Below, one piece after another: positions 26,908 to 37,077 of a stretch of 64,000 nucleotides of DNA. The stretch is taken from assembly GCF_003339865.1 (NCBI RefSeq), contig NZ_QPKV01000004.1, forward strand, positions 310,001-374,000, written 5' to 3'. The position numbers and the translations under genes were made by a program. Every line of letters begins with the position of its first letter. Within the stretch, counting starts at the first letter, position 1. Under the pieces are notes generated by a model that saw only the letters and a list, made by a program, of their open reading frames with translations, made no database searches and was not told the origin of the DNA. Origin of the DNA: Pedobacter chinensis. Its GTDB lineage: Bacteria > Bacteroidota > Bacteroidia > Sphingobacteriales > Sphingobacteriaceae.

Positions 26908-29835
26908 ATGAGCAGAATTTTTACACAAATCTTCTATGTGTTATTTTTTATGTGCGCAATTAATATTGCGGCACAGGCACAGAATATAACGGTTAGCGGA
27001 ACCGTTAAGGATAGACAATCAAAAGAAGGACTGGCAGGTGTGAGCGTAACCATTAAAGGCCAAACTGGTGGTACAGCATCATCAGGCGATGGTAGTTTCT
27101 CATTTACCACTACTGCTAAAGTTCCGTTTACACTCGTTGCATCATACGTTGGCTATGGAACAGTAGAGAGGCAGGTAACGGCTAACACGTCTGGTATTAA
27201 TATTGAAATGGAAACAGCCGTTGTGCTGGGTGGGGATGTAGTTGTTTCGGCATCAAGAACGCCAGAACGTATTTTAGAATCACCGGTTTCCATCGAAAGA
27301 ATGAGTGCTGCCTCTATTCGCGAAATCGCTGCACCATCTTTTTACGATGCCTTAAACAACATGAAAGGTGTGGAAAGCAGTATGCAAAGTTTAACTTTTA
27401 AATCCATTAACACCCGTGGTTTCAATTCAAATGGTAACACCCGTTTTAATCAATATATTGATGGAATGGATAATCAGGCGCCGGGTTTGAATTTTTCAGT
27501 AGGTAACATTGTTGGTATCACTGAACTTGATATTGATAATGTTGAACTTTTACCGGGAGCCTCATCTGCATTATACGGTGCAGGTGGTATTAATGGAACT
27601 TTGTTGATGACTTCTAAAGATCCGTTCAAATATCAGGGCGCAAGTTTTCAATATAAAACTGGCGTGAATCATGTGAACGACGATAATTCCAGCGTTCAGC
27701 CATTTAATCAATTGGATGTTCGTTTAGCCAAATCATGGAACAATAAATTTGGTGTAAAGGCTGCATTTTCATTTTTACAGGCTAAAGATTGGTTTGGAAA
27801 TAATTATTCAAACTTTGATCGTGTTTCCAGAACCGCAAAAGCCGGAGATCGCAATAGCGACACGAATTATGACGGAATCAATGTTTATGGCGATGAAGTG
27901 AGCCAAAATATGAGAAATGTGGCGTTAAGTGTTCAAAATCAAACCATTGCAGGCATTATTGCAGCAGGAGGTCCGAATATTAAAAACGCGCTGGATGCCA
28001 CTTTTGGCGCTGCAATTCCAAATGCAGCACAGCAAGCAGGATTTTTAGCAAGTTTGCCAGCTGAACTCAGACCAGCAGTTCAAAATTATTTTCCTTTTTA
28101 TGTAGGTTTAAAAGCCAACTTGATTCCGGATCAAAATGTATCGAGAACAGGTTACAATGAAGTTAACTTAGTTGATTATGATACTAAATCACTTAAAGCT
28201 TCAGGAGCTGTTTATTATAATATTACCAATACTATTCAAGCAGTGGCACAGGCAAACTGGGGAACAGGTACCTCCGTTTATACAGGTTCTGATCGTTATT
28301 CACTTCGTAATTTTAATATCGGCCAATATAAACTGGAATTAAAAGGACAGGATTTTTCATTAAAAGGCTATACTACTCAAGAACGTTCGGGTGATTCTTA
28401 TATCTCATCTATTTTAGGTAGTTATATCAATGAAGTTTCTAAACCTTCAACAACCTGGTTCCCGCAATATATTGGTAACTATGTGGGCGCAAGGGCAGCA
28501 GGACAAAATGATGTTGCCGCACATGCGTTTGCAAGGGGAGTTGCCAATCAGGGACGCTTTGAACCAGGCAGCCCACAGTTTGAAACTGCCAAGCAAACGA
28601 TTATGAACACAACGATCAGTGCCACCTCAATCAATGCGGCAAATCCTGCACAAAGTGTTTACGGTGCCAAATTTGATGATAAAACCAATTTATATCATTA
28701 TGAAGGAATGTATAATTTTACCAATGCACTGAATAATGCGGTAGAGTTTCAGGTGGGCGCTTCTTACCGTCTTTACGATTTGAATTCTGCAGGAACCATT
28801 TTCAATGATTTAAATGAATCGATTGATATTAATGAATACGGGGCATTTGCACAAATTGGTAAAAAAATGTTCAACGATAAGGTTAAGTTTACTTTTGCCG
28901 GCAGATACGATAAAAGCATGAACTTTGAAGGTCGTTTCACACCTCGTATCACTGGAGTTTTTACAGTGGCCAAAAACAACAACATCAGGGCATCTTATCA
29001 AACCGGTTATCGTAACCCAACTACTCAAAACCAATATATTGACCTTTCTGTAGGCGGTGGATCTCAGCGTTTAATTGGTGGTTTACCGGAAATCATGTTT
29101 GGTAAATACAATTTGGATGGGAATAAAGCCTATACTGATGTGAGTTACCGTGCTTTCCTGGCATCTGCAGCTGCCACCGGTACCCCAAACCCAGCGTTAT
29201 TACAACAATATACATTTGATGCCAAAGGTGTTCGTCCGGAAAGCGTTCAATCTTACGAGTTGGGTTATAAAGGATTAATATTGCCTAATTTACTTATTGA
29301 TGCTTACGGCTATTATAACACCTACAAAGATTTCATTACTGCTGTAGATGTTTATCAAAATGTTGGTACGCTTGCTAATCCTACTTTTGTTAAATTTGGT
29401 GTTCCTGTAAATGCAGAAGGAGAGGTCACTTCGTATGGTGCTGCTTTAGGCTTGGATTATCTTGTTGATAACTATAGCTTTAGTGGTAACGTTTCATACA
29501 ACCAGATTGGAGATCTTCCTGTAAACTATATCAATGATTTTAACACGCCAAAAGTTCGTTTCAATCTTGGCTTTGGCAATAAAGAAATCATCAAAAACTT
29601 CGGTTTCAATATCTCTTACCGCTGGCAAGATAAATTCTACTGGAATTCATCATTTGCTTCAGGCGAAGTTCCGGCATACAGCTCTTTGGATGCTCAGGTT
29701 AGCTTGAAAATTCCTTCGGTAAAATCTTCGGTTAAACTGGGTGGATCAAACGTGATGAATAAATATTACATTACTTCATATGGTAACCCGGCTGCGGGTG
29801 CTATCTATTATTTAGCATTCTCTTTTAATCCTTAA
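26908..29835 (+). CDS. TonB-dependent outer membrane receptor with carboxypeptidase-like N-domain
   Basis: 975 residues. A signal peptide ends near AAQAQ (25). A CarboxypepD_reg-like domain covers 26-105 (ITVSGTVKDRQSKEGLAGVSVTIKG). The plug domain spans about 115-235, with VELLPGASSALYGAGGINGTLLMTSK, and a 22-strand barrel follows. The C-terminus ends in a hydrophobic strand with terminal aromatic (YYLAFSFNP). No SusD gene is adjacent, so it is not a standard Sus pair; the ligand is unknown. It is a single gene with its own terminator. Confidence 0.93.
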   Translation: MSRIFTQIFYVLFFMCAINIAAQAQNITVSGTVKDRQSKEGLAGVSVTIKGQTGGTASSGDGSFSFTTTAKVPFTLVASYVGYGTVERQVTANTSGINIEMETAVVLGGDVVVSASRTPERILESPVSIERMSAASIREIAAPSFYDALNNMKGVESSMQSLTFKSINTRGFNSNGNTRFNQYIDGMDNQAPGLNFSVGNIVGITELDIDNVELLPGASSALYGAGGINGTLLMTSKDPFKYQGASFQYKTGVNHVNDDNSSVQPFNQLDVRLAKSWNNKFGVKAAFSFLQAKDWFGNNYSNFDRVSRTAKAGDRNSDTNYDGINVYGDEVSQNMRNVALSVQNQTIAGIIAAGGPNIKNALDATFGAAIPNAAQQAGFLASLPAELRPAVQNYFPFYVGLKANLIPDQNVSRTGYNEVNLVDYDTKSLKASGAVYYNITNTIQAVAQANWGTGTSVYTGSDRYSLRNFNIGQYKLELKGQDFSLKGYTTQERSGDSYISSILGSYINEVSKPSTTWFPQYIGNYVGARAAGQNDVAAHAFARGVANQGRFEPGSPQFETAKQTIMNTTISATSINAANPAQSVYGAKFDDKTNLYHYEGMYNFTNALNNAVEFQVGASYRLYDLNSAGTIFNDLNESIDINEYGAFAQIGKKMFNDKVKFTFAGRYDKSMNFEGRFTPRITGVFTVAKNNNIRASYQTGYRNPTTQNQYIDLSVGGGSQRLIGGLPEIMFGKYNLDGNKAYTDVSYRAFLASAAATGTPNPALLQQYTFDAKGVRPESVQSYELGYKGLILPNLLIDAYGYYNTYKDFITAVDVYQNVGTLANPTFVKFGVPVNAEGEVTSYGAALGLDYLVDNYSFSGNVSYNQIGDLPVNYINDFNTPKVRFNLGFGNKEIIKNFGFNISYRWQDKFYWNSSFASGEVPAYSSLDAQVSLKIPSVKSSVKLGGSNVMNKYYITSYGNPAAGAIYYLAFSFNP

Positions 29836-29855
29836 CCATTTAAATATGCATAGTG

Positions 29856-29893
29856 AAAGCCCTCCCTGATAAAATTAAGGAGGGCTTTTTTTA
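29856..29893 (+). terminator. Terminator after the TonB receptor
   Basis: AAAGCCCTCC pairs with GGAGGGCTTT around a 14-base loop, followed by Ts. Confidence 0.9.
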
Positions 29894-29994
29894 TGATTTA
29901 CTACATCCCTTTTATAAAATATTTGTATTATAGTACTTTCTTAAGCACATCCCAGTTTAAGAGCTTATAATTAGAAATTTTTGAATAAATAAGG

Positions 29995-32457
29995 ATGGAA
30001 GAACAAAACGACATGCCGAACGAGGTAAGTGATTTGATTGAAAAGGAACAAGAAATACAGCATTTAAATAACCCAGTAGATATATCGGTAAAACCAATTG
30101 TTAAACAATACCTTGGCTCTGTAAAAAAAGTAAAAAAAGAAGGTAACCGCTTTTATTTCTCTGATGGAGATGCCAGGGTGGAAATACGTGTGGTAAGTGA
30201 TGAGATTATTCGCGTTCGCCTTGCCCCGCATGGGGTTTTCTTAGATGATTTTTCTTATGCTGTGCCCGAAGTTGACCAAAAAGTATCTGTATTCAAAATG
30301 CAGGAACATGAAGATCATTATACCGTATCCACACATTCGGTTACCTGCAAAATTGAAAAAGAAAATTTTCACGTCTCATTTTCCGATAATATAACCAATT
30401 TGGTGATGGTTGATGAAGCCAACTCCATGCACTGGGAAGAGAATGTGGATTTTGGGGGATATTATATTTATGCGACAAAAAAGTGTCATCCCGAAGAAAA
30501 TTTCTTTGGTTTAGGAGATAAATCAGGCAATTTCAACTTACGTGGTCGCCGTTTTGAAAACTGGAATACCGATGCCTACTCTTTTGGCTGGAATCAAGAC
30601 CCGCTTTATAGAACCATTCCTTTTTATATCGGCCTGCACAATCAAGCTGCTTACGGTATTTTCTTTGATAATACATTTAAATCTTATTTCGATTTTGGAG
30701 GAGAAGATGTAAGTAAAACCAGTTTTTGGGCAGATGGTGGTGAGTTGCAGTATTATTACATTCATGGGCCTCATATTATGGATGTGGTTAAACGTTACGC
30801 AAGCTTAACGGGTACGCATCCAATGCCACCAAAATGGACGTTAGGTTATCAGCAATGTCGTTGGAGTTACTATCCGGAAACCAAGGTTAAAGATATTGCC
30901 AAGCAATTCAGGGATAGAAAAATTCCTTGTGATGCCATTTATCTGGATATCGATTACATGGATGGCTATCGCTGTTTTACCTGGAACAAAAAATATTTTC
31001 CTGATCCACGGAGGATGATCAAAGAACTTTCTGATGATGGTTTTAAAACCGTTGTTATGATTGATCCGGGGATTAAAGTAGATGACGACTACTGGGTTTT
31101 CAAAGAGGGTAAAGAAAACAAATATTTCTGCAGGAGAAGTGATGATTACTTTATGGAAGGGCATGTATGGCCTGGTCGTTGTCAGTTCCCTGATTTTACC
31201 AATCCAAAAGTTAGAAAATGGTGGGGTAAGTTATATGAAGAATTGGTTGATATGGGCGTTGCCGGTTTCTGGAACGATATGAATGAACCTGCTGTTTTTG
31301 GTTCAGGAACATTTCCTAACGATGTTCGTCACAATTATGACGGACATCGCGGATCTCATCGCAAGGCACACAATGTTTATGGAATGCAAATGGTTCGTTC
31401 AACCTACGAAGGTTTAAAAAAACTCATGCGTAATAAACGTCCGTTTACCATTACAAGGGCAGGTTATTCTGGTATGCAACGTTATGCCAGCGTTTGGACA
31501 GGTGATAACATCGCCACCTGGGAACACTTAAAAATTGGAAACATTCAATGTCAGCGTTTGTCAGTTTCAGGCGTTCCATTCTGCGGAACAGACATTGGTG
31601 GTTTTAGTGGCGAACCTGATGGAGAGTTGTTTACCCGTTGGATTCAGTTGGGTACTTTTTCGCCTTTTATGAGAGCACACTCTGCTGGTGATACTGCCGA
31701 ACGTGAGCCCTGGAGTTTTGGCGAATTTTTTGAAGATATCAATCGCAAGTTCATTGAGTTGAGATATCGCCTCATGCCTTATTTATATTCTGTTTTTTGG
31801 GAACACCACCGCTATGGTTTCCCAATTTTAAGGCCTTTAGTGATGCTTGAACAAGAAAATATCAGCAATAGTTTCCGTCAGGATGAATTTTGTTATGGCG
31901 ATAAATTATTGATATGCCCGGTTCTGGAGCAAGGAGCAATTTCAAGAAAGGTTTATCTTCCGAAAGGAACCTGGTATAATTTCTGGACAAATGAAGTGCT
32001 GGAAGGTGGAAATGAATATACCGTTGAGGCAAAAATAGACAGCATGCCTATGTTTGTCAGGGCTGGATCTGTGATTCCTGAATATCCGGTTATGCAGTAT
32101 GTAGATGAAAAATCGATCACTGAAGTGGCCTTGAACATTTACCACAGCGATTATGAAGTAAACTCATATATGTATGAAGATCATGGAGATACTTTCGCGT
32201 TTGAGCAAGATATTTACTTAGAGAAAAAATTCACCGTAAAAGCAGATCATCAACTATTAAAAGTTAATCAAAGAATTGAAGGTTTATATACCCCTAATTA
32301 TGAGTTCTATGCTTGTCATGTAATGGGTGTGAAACTCCAGGTTAAAAAGATTATTGTTGATAATAAAGAAGTGACAGATTTTTACACAGACGATAAAAGT
32401 ATTTTACACTTTAAATGCCTTAAAAACTTTTCAGAGATACAGATTTTAAGTCTCTAA
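29995..32457 (+). CDS. Alpha-glucosidase, glycoside hydrolase family 31
   Basis: 820 residues with no signal peptide, so probably cytoplasmic. N-terminal beta domain about 40-260, then the (beta/alpha)8 barrel. The nucleophile is D428 in GFWNDMNEPAVF, and the acid/base region is TGDNIATWEHLK. PFCGTDIGGFSGEPDGELFTRWIQLG is a GH31 substrate-site block. It releases glucose from alpha-glucan ends. glgB starts 55 bp later, separated only by a small hairpin, which suggests a glycogen/starch unit. Confidence 0.95.
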   Translation: MEEQNDMPNEVSDLIEKEQEIQHLNNPVDISVKPIVKQYLGSVKKVKKEGNRFYFSDGDARVEIRVVSDEIIRVRLAPHGVFLDDFSYAVPEVDQKVSVFKMQEHEDHYTVSTHSVTCKIEKENFHVSFSDNITNLVMVDEANSMHWEENVDFGGYYIYATKKCHPEENFFGLGDKSGNFNLRGRRFENWNTDAYSFGWNQDPLYRTIPFYIGLHNQAAYGIFFDNTFKSYFDFGGEDVSKTSFWADGGELQYYYIHGPHIMDVVKRYASLTGTHPMPPKWTLGYQQCRWSYYPETKVKDIAKQFRDRKIPCDAIYLDIDYMDGYRCFTWNKKYFPDPRRMIKELSDDGFKTVVMIDPGIKVDDDYWVFKEGKENKYFCRRSDDYFMEGHVWPGRCQFPDFTNPKVRKWWGKLYEELVDMGVAGFWNDMNEPAVFGSGTFPNDVRHNYDGHRGSHRKAHNVYGMQMVRSTYEGLKKLMRNKRPFTITRAGYSGMQRYASVWTGDNIATWEHLKIGNIQCQRLSVSGVPFCGTDIGGFSGEPDGELFTRWIQLGTFSPFMRAHSAGDTAEREPWSFGEFFEDINRKFIELRYRLMPYLYSVFWEHHRYGFPILRPLVMLEQENISNSFRQDEFCYGDKLLICPVLEQGAISRKVYLPKGTWYNFWTNEVLEGGNEYTVEAKIDSMPMFVRAGSVIPEYPVMQYVDEKSITEVALNIYHSDYEVNSYMYEDHGDTFAFEQDIYLEKKFTVKADHQLLKVNQRIEGLYTPNYEFYACHVMGVKLQVKKIIVDNKEVTDFYTDDKSILHFKCLKNFSEIQILSL

Positions 32458-32465
32458 ATCTTTTA

Positions 32466-32495
32466 AGCCCCAAATGTTGTTTAGCGTTTGGGGCT
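32466..32495 (+). terminator. Stem-loop between the GH31 gene and glgB
   Basis: AGCCCCAAA and TTTGGGGCT form a perfect 9-bp stem around 12 bases. There is no T run, so it may be a partial terminator or an mRNA-stabilising structure dividing expression of the two genes. Confidence 0.55.
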
Positions 32496-32512
32496 AAACA
32501 TATCTAGCCAAA

Positions 32513-34480
32513 ATGATTATGCCAGCAAAAAAAGTTTCCGAAAAAAAGACAGCTTTAACCAAGATTGATACCAGCAAATCTGTTTGGGTGCATAGTTTGT
32601 TTACCGATTATGATATTGATCTTTTCCTGGTAGGAAAGCATTTCAGGCTCTATGAAAAGTTAGGCTCACATCTTACCACAGTAGCCAAAACCAAAGGAAC
32701 TTATTTTGCCGTTTGGGCACCAAATGCCATAAAAGTGAGTGTTTCCGGAGACTTCAATGATTGGAACCGGGACTCGCATGCACTAAACAAACGCTGGGAC
32801 AAATCGGGCATCTGGGAAGGGTTCATTCCTAATCTCTCAAAAGGTGAAGTTTATAAATATTTTATTAAAGGTTTTGATGAATCTGAGCATTTAAAGGGCG
32901 ATCCTTATGCCCGAAGATGGGAGCACCCACCACAAACGGCATCTATTGTATGGGATACTGATTATACCTGGAAAGATAAATCATGGCTTGCCAAAAGGGC
33001 CAAAATAAATGCACTTGATCAGCCAATTTCGGTTTACGAATTGCATTTAGGTTCCTGGGAACGCGATCCCGATAATCCTGAACGTGTTTTAAATGCCAGA
33101 GAAGTTGCCGGCCGGCTCGTTCCCTATGTAAAAGAAATGGGCTTTACGCATGTGGAGCTGATGCCTGTAATGGAGTTTCCGTATTTTCCGAGTTGGGGAT
33201 ACCAGATCACGGGTTATTTTGGTGCAAGTTCCCGCTATGGTTCTCCTCAAGATTTAATGTATCTGATTGATGAACTTCACAAAGCGAATATTGCAGTTAT
33301 TTTAGATTGGGTACCTTCACATTTTCCAGGAGACAGGCATGGACTTTACGAGTTCGACGGAACACATTTATATGAACATGCAGATATGCGCAAAGGCTTT
33401 CACCCTGATTGGAAATCGTATATATTCAATTACGACCGGAATGAGGTGCGTTCTTTTTTGATCAGTAACGCGATATTCTGGCTGGATCAATACCATGCAG
33501 ATGGTTTGCGGGTTGATGCTGTAGCCTCTATGTTATATTTTAATTTTTCCAGAAAAGACGGAGATGCCGCGACCAATGAACATGGAGGGGCAGAAAATTT
33601 AGGAGCAATCCGGTTTTTGCAAGATTTGAATGTAGCCATTTATGGAAATTTCGATGGCGTTCAAACCATCGCAGAAGAAAGCAGTACTTATCCCGGAGTA
33701 ACTCATCCTGTTTATGCAGGTGGTTTGGGCTTTGGTATGAAATGGATGATGGGCTGGATGAATGATACATTAAAATATTTCAAAGTAGATACATTGGGTA
33801 GAAAACACCATCATAACCAATTAAGTTTTAGTATGACTTATGCCTTTACTGAAAACTTTATGTTGCCGTTTTCACATGATGAGGTGGTACATGGAAAGTC
33901 GCCAATGCTTTATAAAATGCCTGGTGATGAATGGCAGAAGTTTGCTAATTTACGGGCACTTTACGGTTATATGTTTACCCATCCGGGGGCCAAGCTCTTG
34001 TTTATGGGAAATGAATTCGGTGATACCAACGAATGGAATTTTACTCAATCATTAGATTGGCACTTGCTTCAGTATGCGCCTCATAAAGGCATGCAGGAAA
34101 CAGTTAAGGCTTTGAACTTTTTATATCGTAAAGAACCTGCGTTATATCATTTCAATTTTAGTTACGAGGGGTTCGAATGGTTAGATGCCGATAATGCAAA
34201 CGAATCGGTTTTTGCCTTCATGCGGAAAGGGCCAAAAGCAAAAGATACTTTGATTATTGTTTTGAATTTTACACCTGTTGTAAGGGAGCATTATAGAATT
34301 GGCGTTCCTTTCAAAACCAAATGGAAGGAGATATTTAATACAGACGATATTATTTACTACGGAAGTGGTATCAATAACAGAGGAGATATTATTCCGGTGA
34401 AAGAAGGTTGTAATGGGCAACAATACTCGGTAGATATTACGCTGCCACCGCTAGCGGTAGTGGTATTTAAGAGCAAGTAA
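32513..34480 (+). CDS. glgB: 1,4-alpha-glucan branching enzyme GlgB
   Basis: 655 residues, shorter than two-domain GlgB enzymes, with one N-terminal CBM48 (TYFAVWAPNAIKVSVSGDFNDWN, near 64-86). GH13 motifs: DWVPSHFP, the nucleophile D335 in DGLRVDAVASMLY, acid E388/E389 in TIAEESSTYPG, and MLPFSHDEVVHGK. It forms alpha-1,6 branches in glycogen. A second ATG six bases downstream is an equal start choice. It follows the GH31 gene; a two-sided terminator ends it. Confidence 0.95.
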   Translation: MIMPAKKVSEKKTALTKIDTSKSVWVHSLFTDYDIDLFLVGKHFRLYEKLGSHLTTVAKTKGTYFAVWAPNAIKVSVSGDFNDWNRDSHALNKRWDKSGIWEGFIPNLSKGEVYKYFIKGFDESEHLKGDPYARRWEHPPQTASIVWDTDYTWKDKSWLAKRAKINALDQPISVYELHLGSWERDPDNPERVLNAREVAGRLVPYVKEMGFTHVELMPVMEFPYFPSWGYQITGYFGASSRYGSPQDLMYLIDELHKANIAVILDWVPSHFPGDRHGLYEFDGTHLYEHADMRKGFHPDWKSYIFNYDRNEVRSFLISNAIFWLDQYHADGLRVDAVASMLYFNFSRKDGDAATNEHGGAENLGAIRFLQDLNVAIYGNFDGVQTIAEESSTYPGVTHPVYAGGLGFGMKWMMGWMNDTLKYFKVDTLGRKHHHNQLSFSMTYAFTENFMLPFSHDEVVHGKSPMLYKMPGDEWQKFANLRALYGYMFTHPGAKLLFMGNEFGDTNEWNFTQSLDWHLLQYAPHKGMQETVKALNFLYRKEPALYHFNFSYEGFEWLDADNANESVFAFMRKGPKAKDTLIIVLNFTPVVREHYRIGVPFKTKWKEIFNTDDIIYYGSGINNRGDIIPVKEGCNGQQYSVDITLPPLAVVVFKSK

Positions 34481-34486
34481 CGTGAA

Positions 34487-34548
34487 ATAAGAAAAGCCTT
34501 TCATTGCTGAAAGGCTTTCTTAAGCTCTGGAGTGGAAGCTTCCAGAGC
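34487..34548 (-). ncRNA. Candidate ~60-nt small RNA opposite the glgB 3' flank
   Basis: On the minus strand a full Bacteroidota promoter is present: TTG (34581-34583), 19-base spacer, TATCTTTG (34554-34561). The transcript would start near 34548, form a first hairpin GCTCTGGA/TCCAGAGC (34524-34548) and a second one that is the terminator at 34493-34521, ending in U-rich sequence. No protein gene lies in this orientation, because glgB is on the other strand. Size and content are inferred; nothing is known of a target. Confidence 0.4.
34493..34521. terminator. Bidirectional terminator after glgB
   Basis: AAAAGCCTTTCA and TGAAAGGCTTTCTT flank TTGC. It has T-rich sequence on the plus side and TTTTCTTATTT on the minus side, so it can serve glgB and also a minus-strand transcript from 34.55 kb. 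Confidence 0.85.
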
Positions 34549-34731
34549 GGTTGCAAAGATACAATAACTGTTTATACTCGCAACTATTTATTTTAAAGTT
34601 CGTACTGTCACATCTTACGATTTGAATTTTTACTACCTAAAACATTTAAGAGCGTCAAAGTTTATGTTATTATCTTAGGTTTTCTAAGATATCTAAAGTG
34701 GTTGATTTTGAAATGCGGCTAATTTATTTTA

Positions 34732-34780
34732 AAAGTTACTAACTCTGATAAATATGATGCCTGGTAGAGTTAGTAACTTT
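34732..34780. terminator. Long perfect stem-loop downstream of the second TonB receptor
   Basis: AAAGTTACTAACTCT and AGAGTTAGTAACTTT form a perfect 15-bp stem around 19 bases. It lies 45 bp past the minus-strand TonB receptor stop and has a TTTTAAAAT tail on that strand, so it is probably its terminator. A REP-like origin is possible. Confidence 0.6.
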
Positions 34781-34824
34781 ATAAAAGATACAGATATACT
34801 TTTTATATTTTACAAATAAGAAGT

Positions 34825-37014
34825 TTACAGTTTTAATTTTAGTCCGCCATTAAAGGTACGGCCTTCAGTATGTGTCCAAATATCATCAAAATTTGGGTTA
34901 AGGTGCGATCCGTTAACTACACTTTTGTACCTGCTTTGCCTGGTATCGGTAAAGTTTTCTGCATTGATGAATATTGATATCCTTCCAAAAACTTTTTCAG
35001 CCATAAACCCAAACTCCCAGAATGCATTGGTTTGCTGATTATTGTATAAATACTGCTTATCTGTAAAATAACCCTCCAGCCCAATCTTGAAATTTCTTTC
35101 CTTTTCATAAAGCAAAGCCAGATTTAATTTGCTTTTCGGCAATAACCTGATGGCTTGAATCACAGGTAAATAATCAGCCTTTGCATCTGTAAAGGTATAT
35201 CCCGCAAAAAGCTTGAAATATTCATGAAAAATTAATCTGGCGTTAGTTTCGAAACCCATGCTTCTTACGGGTTGTGCGGTGTTTCCAAAATAAAAATCTC
35301 CGGTAGGTGATTGTAGCAAGATGGTTGAATTATTGATCCGGGTATAAAAAAACATTTGATTGAAACTGATCATCCAATCATCACTTATACTCGTTTTATA
35401 ATTCACATCTGCAGTACCTCCATAACTTTTTTCTGCCTTCACATTTTCCAATGGAAGTAAGTTTTGATATTGGAAGGTTTCTGTTTGCTCGGTAAAAAGG
35501 GTAGGGGTTTTATAACCCAGGCCTCCGCCAATTCTTGAGCTCCAGTGATCATCAAATTTATAAAGCGCTGATATTCTTGGTAATAAAAAAGCTTCATCAT
35601 TGCGGTAGTAAGCATTAAAATAATTCACAAAATCTGCTCTTAAACCACTTTCAAGTTTAAATTTTTCAGAAATGTCCCAAGTGTGCTGCGCATAAACCCC
35701 TGCAGTTTTAGTGGTAAAATCCTTTTTTAGTGCAGGTTGTTGATCACTTTCCGAAAACTTATCAAAAACAATGTTTGCTCCGAAAATCAGACTTTGATTT
35801 TTGAGGTTTTTCAAATAACTCATATCAGTATAGGAATTATAGTTGACCCCATTAAAACCGTAATCAGGAATTGATATTCCTCGTTTGAAGTAATTAAAGC
35901 TGGTTTTTACTTTTAACAAATCCCGCTCTGCTGTTTTATAGCTGAAATCAACTGTAGAAGTATTTCTAATACTTGTGTTGGTTTCAAAATAACGGTGGTT
36001 GGCATCAGCTTTATCCCTGACTACGAAAATGTCGCCACCGGTACGGTCGCTTTTGGTAAATGCATTACCAATAATGATTGATGTTTTATCATCAGGATAA
36101 ATGAACAATTTAGGATGAATCGTAAAATCTGTCGTCTTTGGAAGCTCCGTAAAATCATCTTTATCTACATCGTATGGTTTTTGGAAATTTACAAGAGCCA
36201 ACAGGCTATAGCCTAACTTCTGATTACGTTGCATACTGAAAGCCCCGATATTGGTTTGACCAACATTGGATTGATTCAATATCAGGTTAAAATCTGCTTT
36301 TTCTTTTGGCGTTCTTGAGATAAAATTAACCACACCTGCAATGGCTCCGGCACCGTACAATGTTGATGATGGGCCTTTTATAATTTCGACTTGTGCTAAA
36401 TCCAGCGGTGGAATTTCGAGAATGCTCAAACCGCTCGCAAAATTCCCGAAACTTGCATAACCATCCTTCAAAAGCTGGGTGTATCGTCCATCAAGACCTT
36501 GTATTCTAATGCTCGCATTGGCACTGGTTGCCGAGGTTTGTTGCACGGCAATTCCTGTACTTTCATGCAAGATCATTGATACGTTTGCCGGGCGCATATT
36601 GCTTTTCTCATCAATTTCTTCCAGTTCAATGGTTTCAACCCTCGTTGGGGTGTTTTGTATGCTTCTGCTGGTTCTTGTAGAAGAAACAATCACTTCTTCA
36701 AGCTCATCTTCAGCCAGATTCATTAAAACCTCAAATGGTTCATTCTGGTTTAAGGGGAAGCTCAACATTATTTTTTGTTCTTCAAAACCGACATTTCTGA
36801 TCAGGAGTGTCTGGTTTCCGTTGGGAATATTACTAAGGGTTGCTATACCATCAGCGCCGGTTTTAGCAATTAAATTAGTGTTTTTGATTAGGATGGTCAC
36901 ATCACTCAAAATGGCTTTACTTTCCTTGTCTTTTACTATTATTTTGAAGGTGTTTTGTGCGTAGGCACTTACCATGCACATGGTGGTGCATAGTAATAAA
37001 ATTATTTTTCGCAT
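34825..37014 (-). CDS. TonB-dependent receptor
   Basis: 729 residues. A signal peptide ends at AYAQ (20). Carboxypeptidase-like domain 21-95. A DELEEVIVSSTRTSRSIQNTPTRVET segment resembles a TonB box region and plug start. VEIIKGPSSTLYGAGAIAGVVNFISRTPKEK is the plug hallmark, followed by a barrel. Barrel length and motifs resemble metal-chelate or vitamin receptors (BtuB/ferric type) rather than SusC. The 111-residue Cys-rich protein just upstream suggests a metal-linked role. Confidence 0.92.
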   Translation of the reverse strand: MRKIILLLCTTMCMVSAYAQNTFKIIVKDKESKAILSDVTILIKNTNLIAKTGADGIATLSNIPNGNQTLLIRNVGFEEQKIMLSFPLNQNEPFEVLMNLAEDELEEVIVSSTRTSRSIQNTPTRVETIELEEIDEKSNMRPANVSMILHESTGIAVQQTSATSANASIRIQGLDGRYTQLLKDGYASFGNFASGLSILEIPPLDLAQVEIIKGPSSTLYGAGAIAGVVNFISRTPKEKADFNLILNQSNVGQTNIGAFSMQRNQKLGYSLLALVNFQKPYDVDKDDFTELPKTTDFTIHPKLFIYPDDKTSIIIGNAFTKSDRTGGDIFVVRDKADANHRYFETNTSIRNTSTVDFSYKTAERDLLKVKTSFNYFKRGISIPDYGFNGVNYNSYTDMSYLKNLKNQSLIFGANIVFDKFSESDQQPALKKDFTTKTAGVYAQHTWDISEKFKLESGLRADFVNYFNAYYRNDEAFLLPRISALYKFDDHWSSRIGGGLGYKTPTLFTEQTETFQYQNLLPLENVKAEKSYGGTADVNYKTSISDDWMISFNQMFFYTRINNSTILLQSPTGDFYFGNTAQPVRSMGFETNARLIFHEYFKLFAGYTFTDAKADYLPVIQAIRLLPKSKLNLALLYEKERNFKIGLEGYFTDKQYLYNNQQTNAFWEFGFMAEKVFGRISIFINAENFTDTRQSRYKSVVNGSHLNPNFDDIWTHTEGRTFNGGLKLKL

Positions 37015-37077
37015 TTTATTGATTAATGAATATTGTACAGATCGATCAATGTTAAATTGATCCTCATTTAAAATCGG

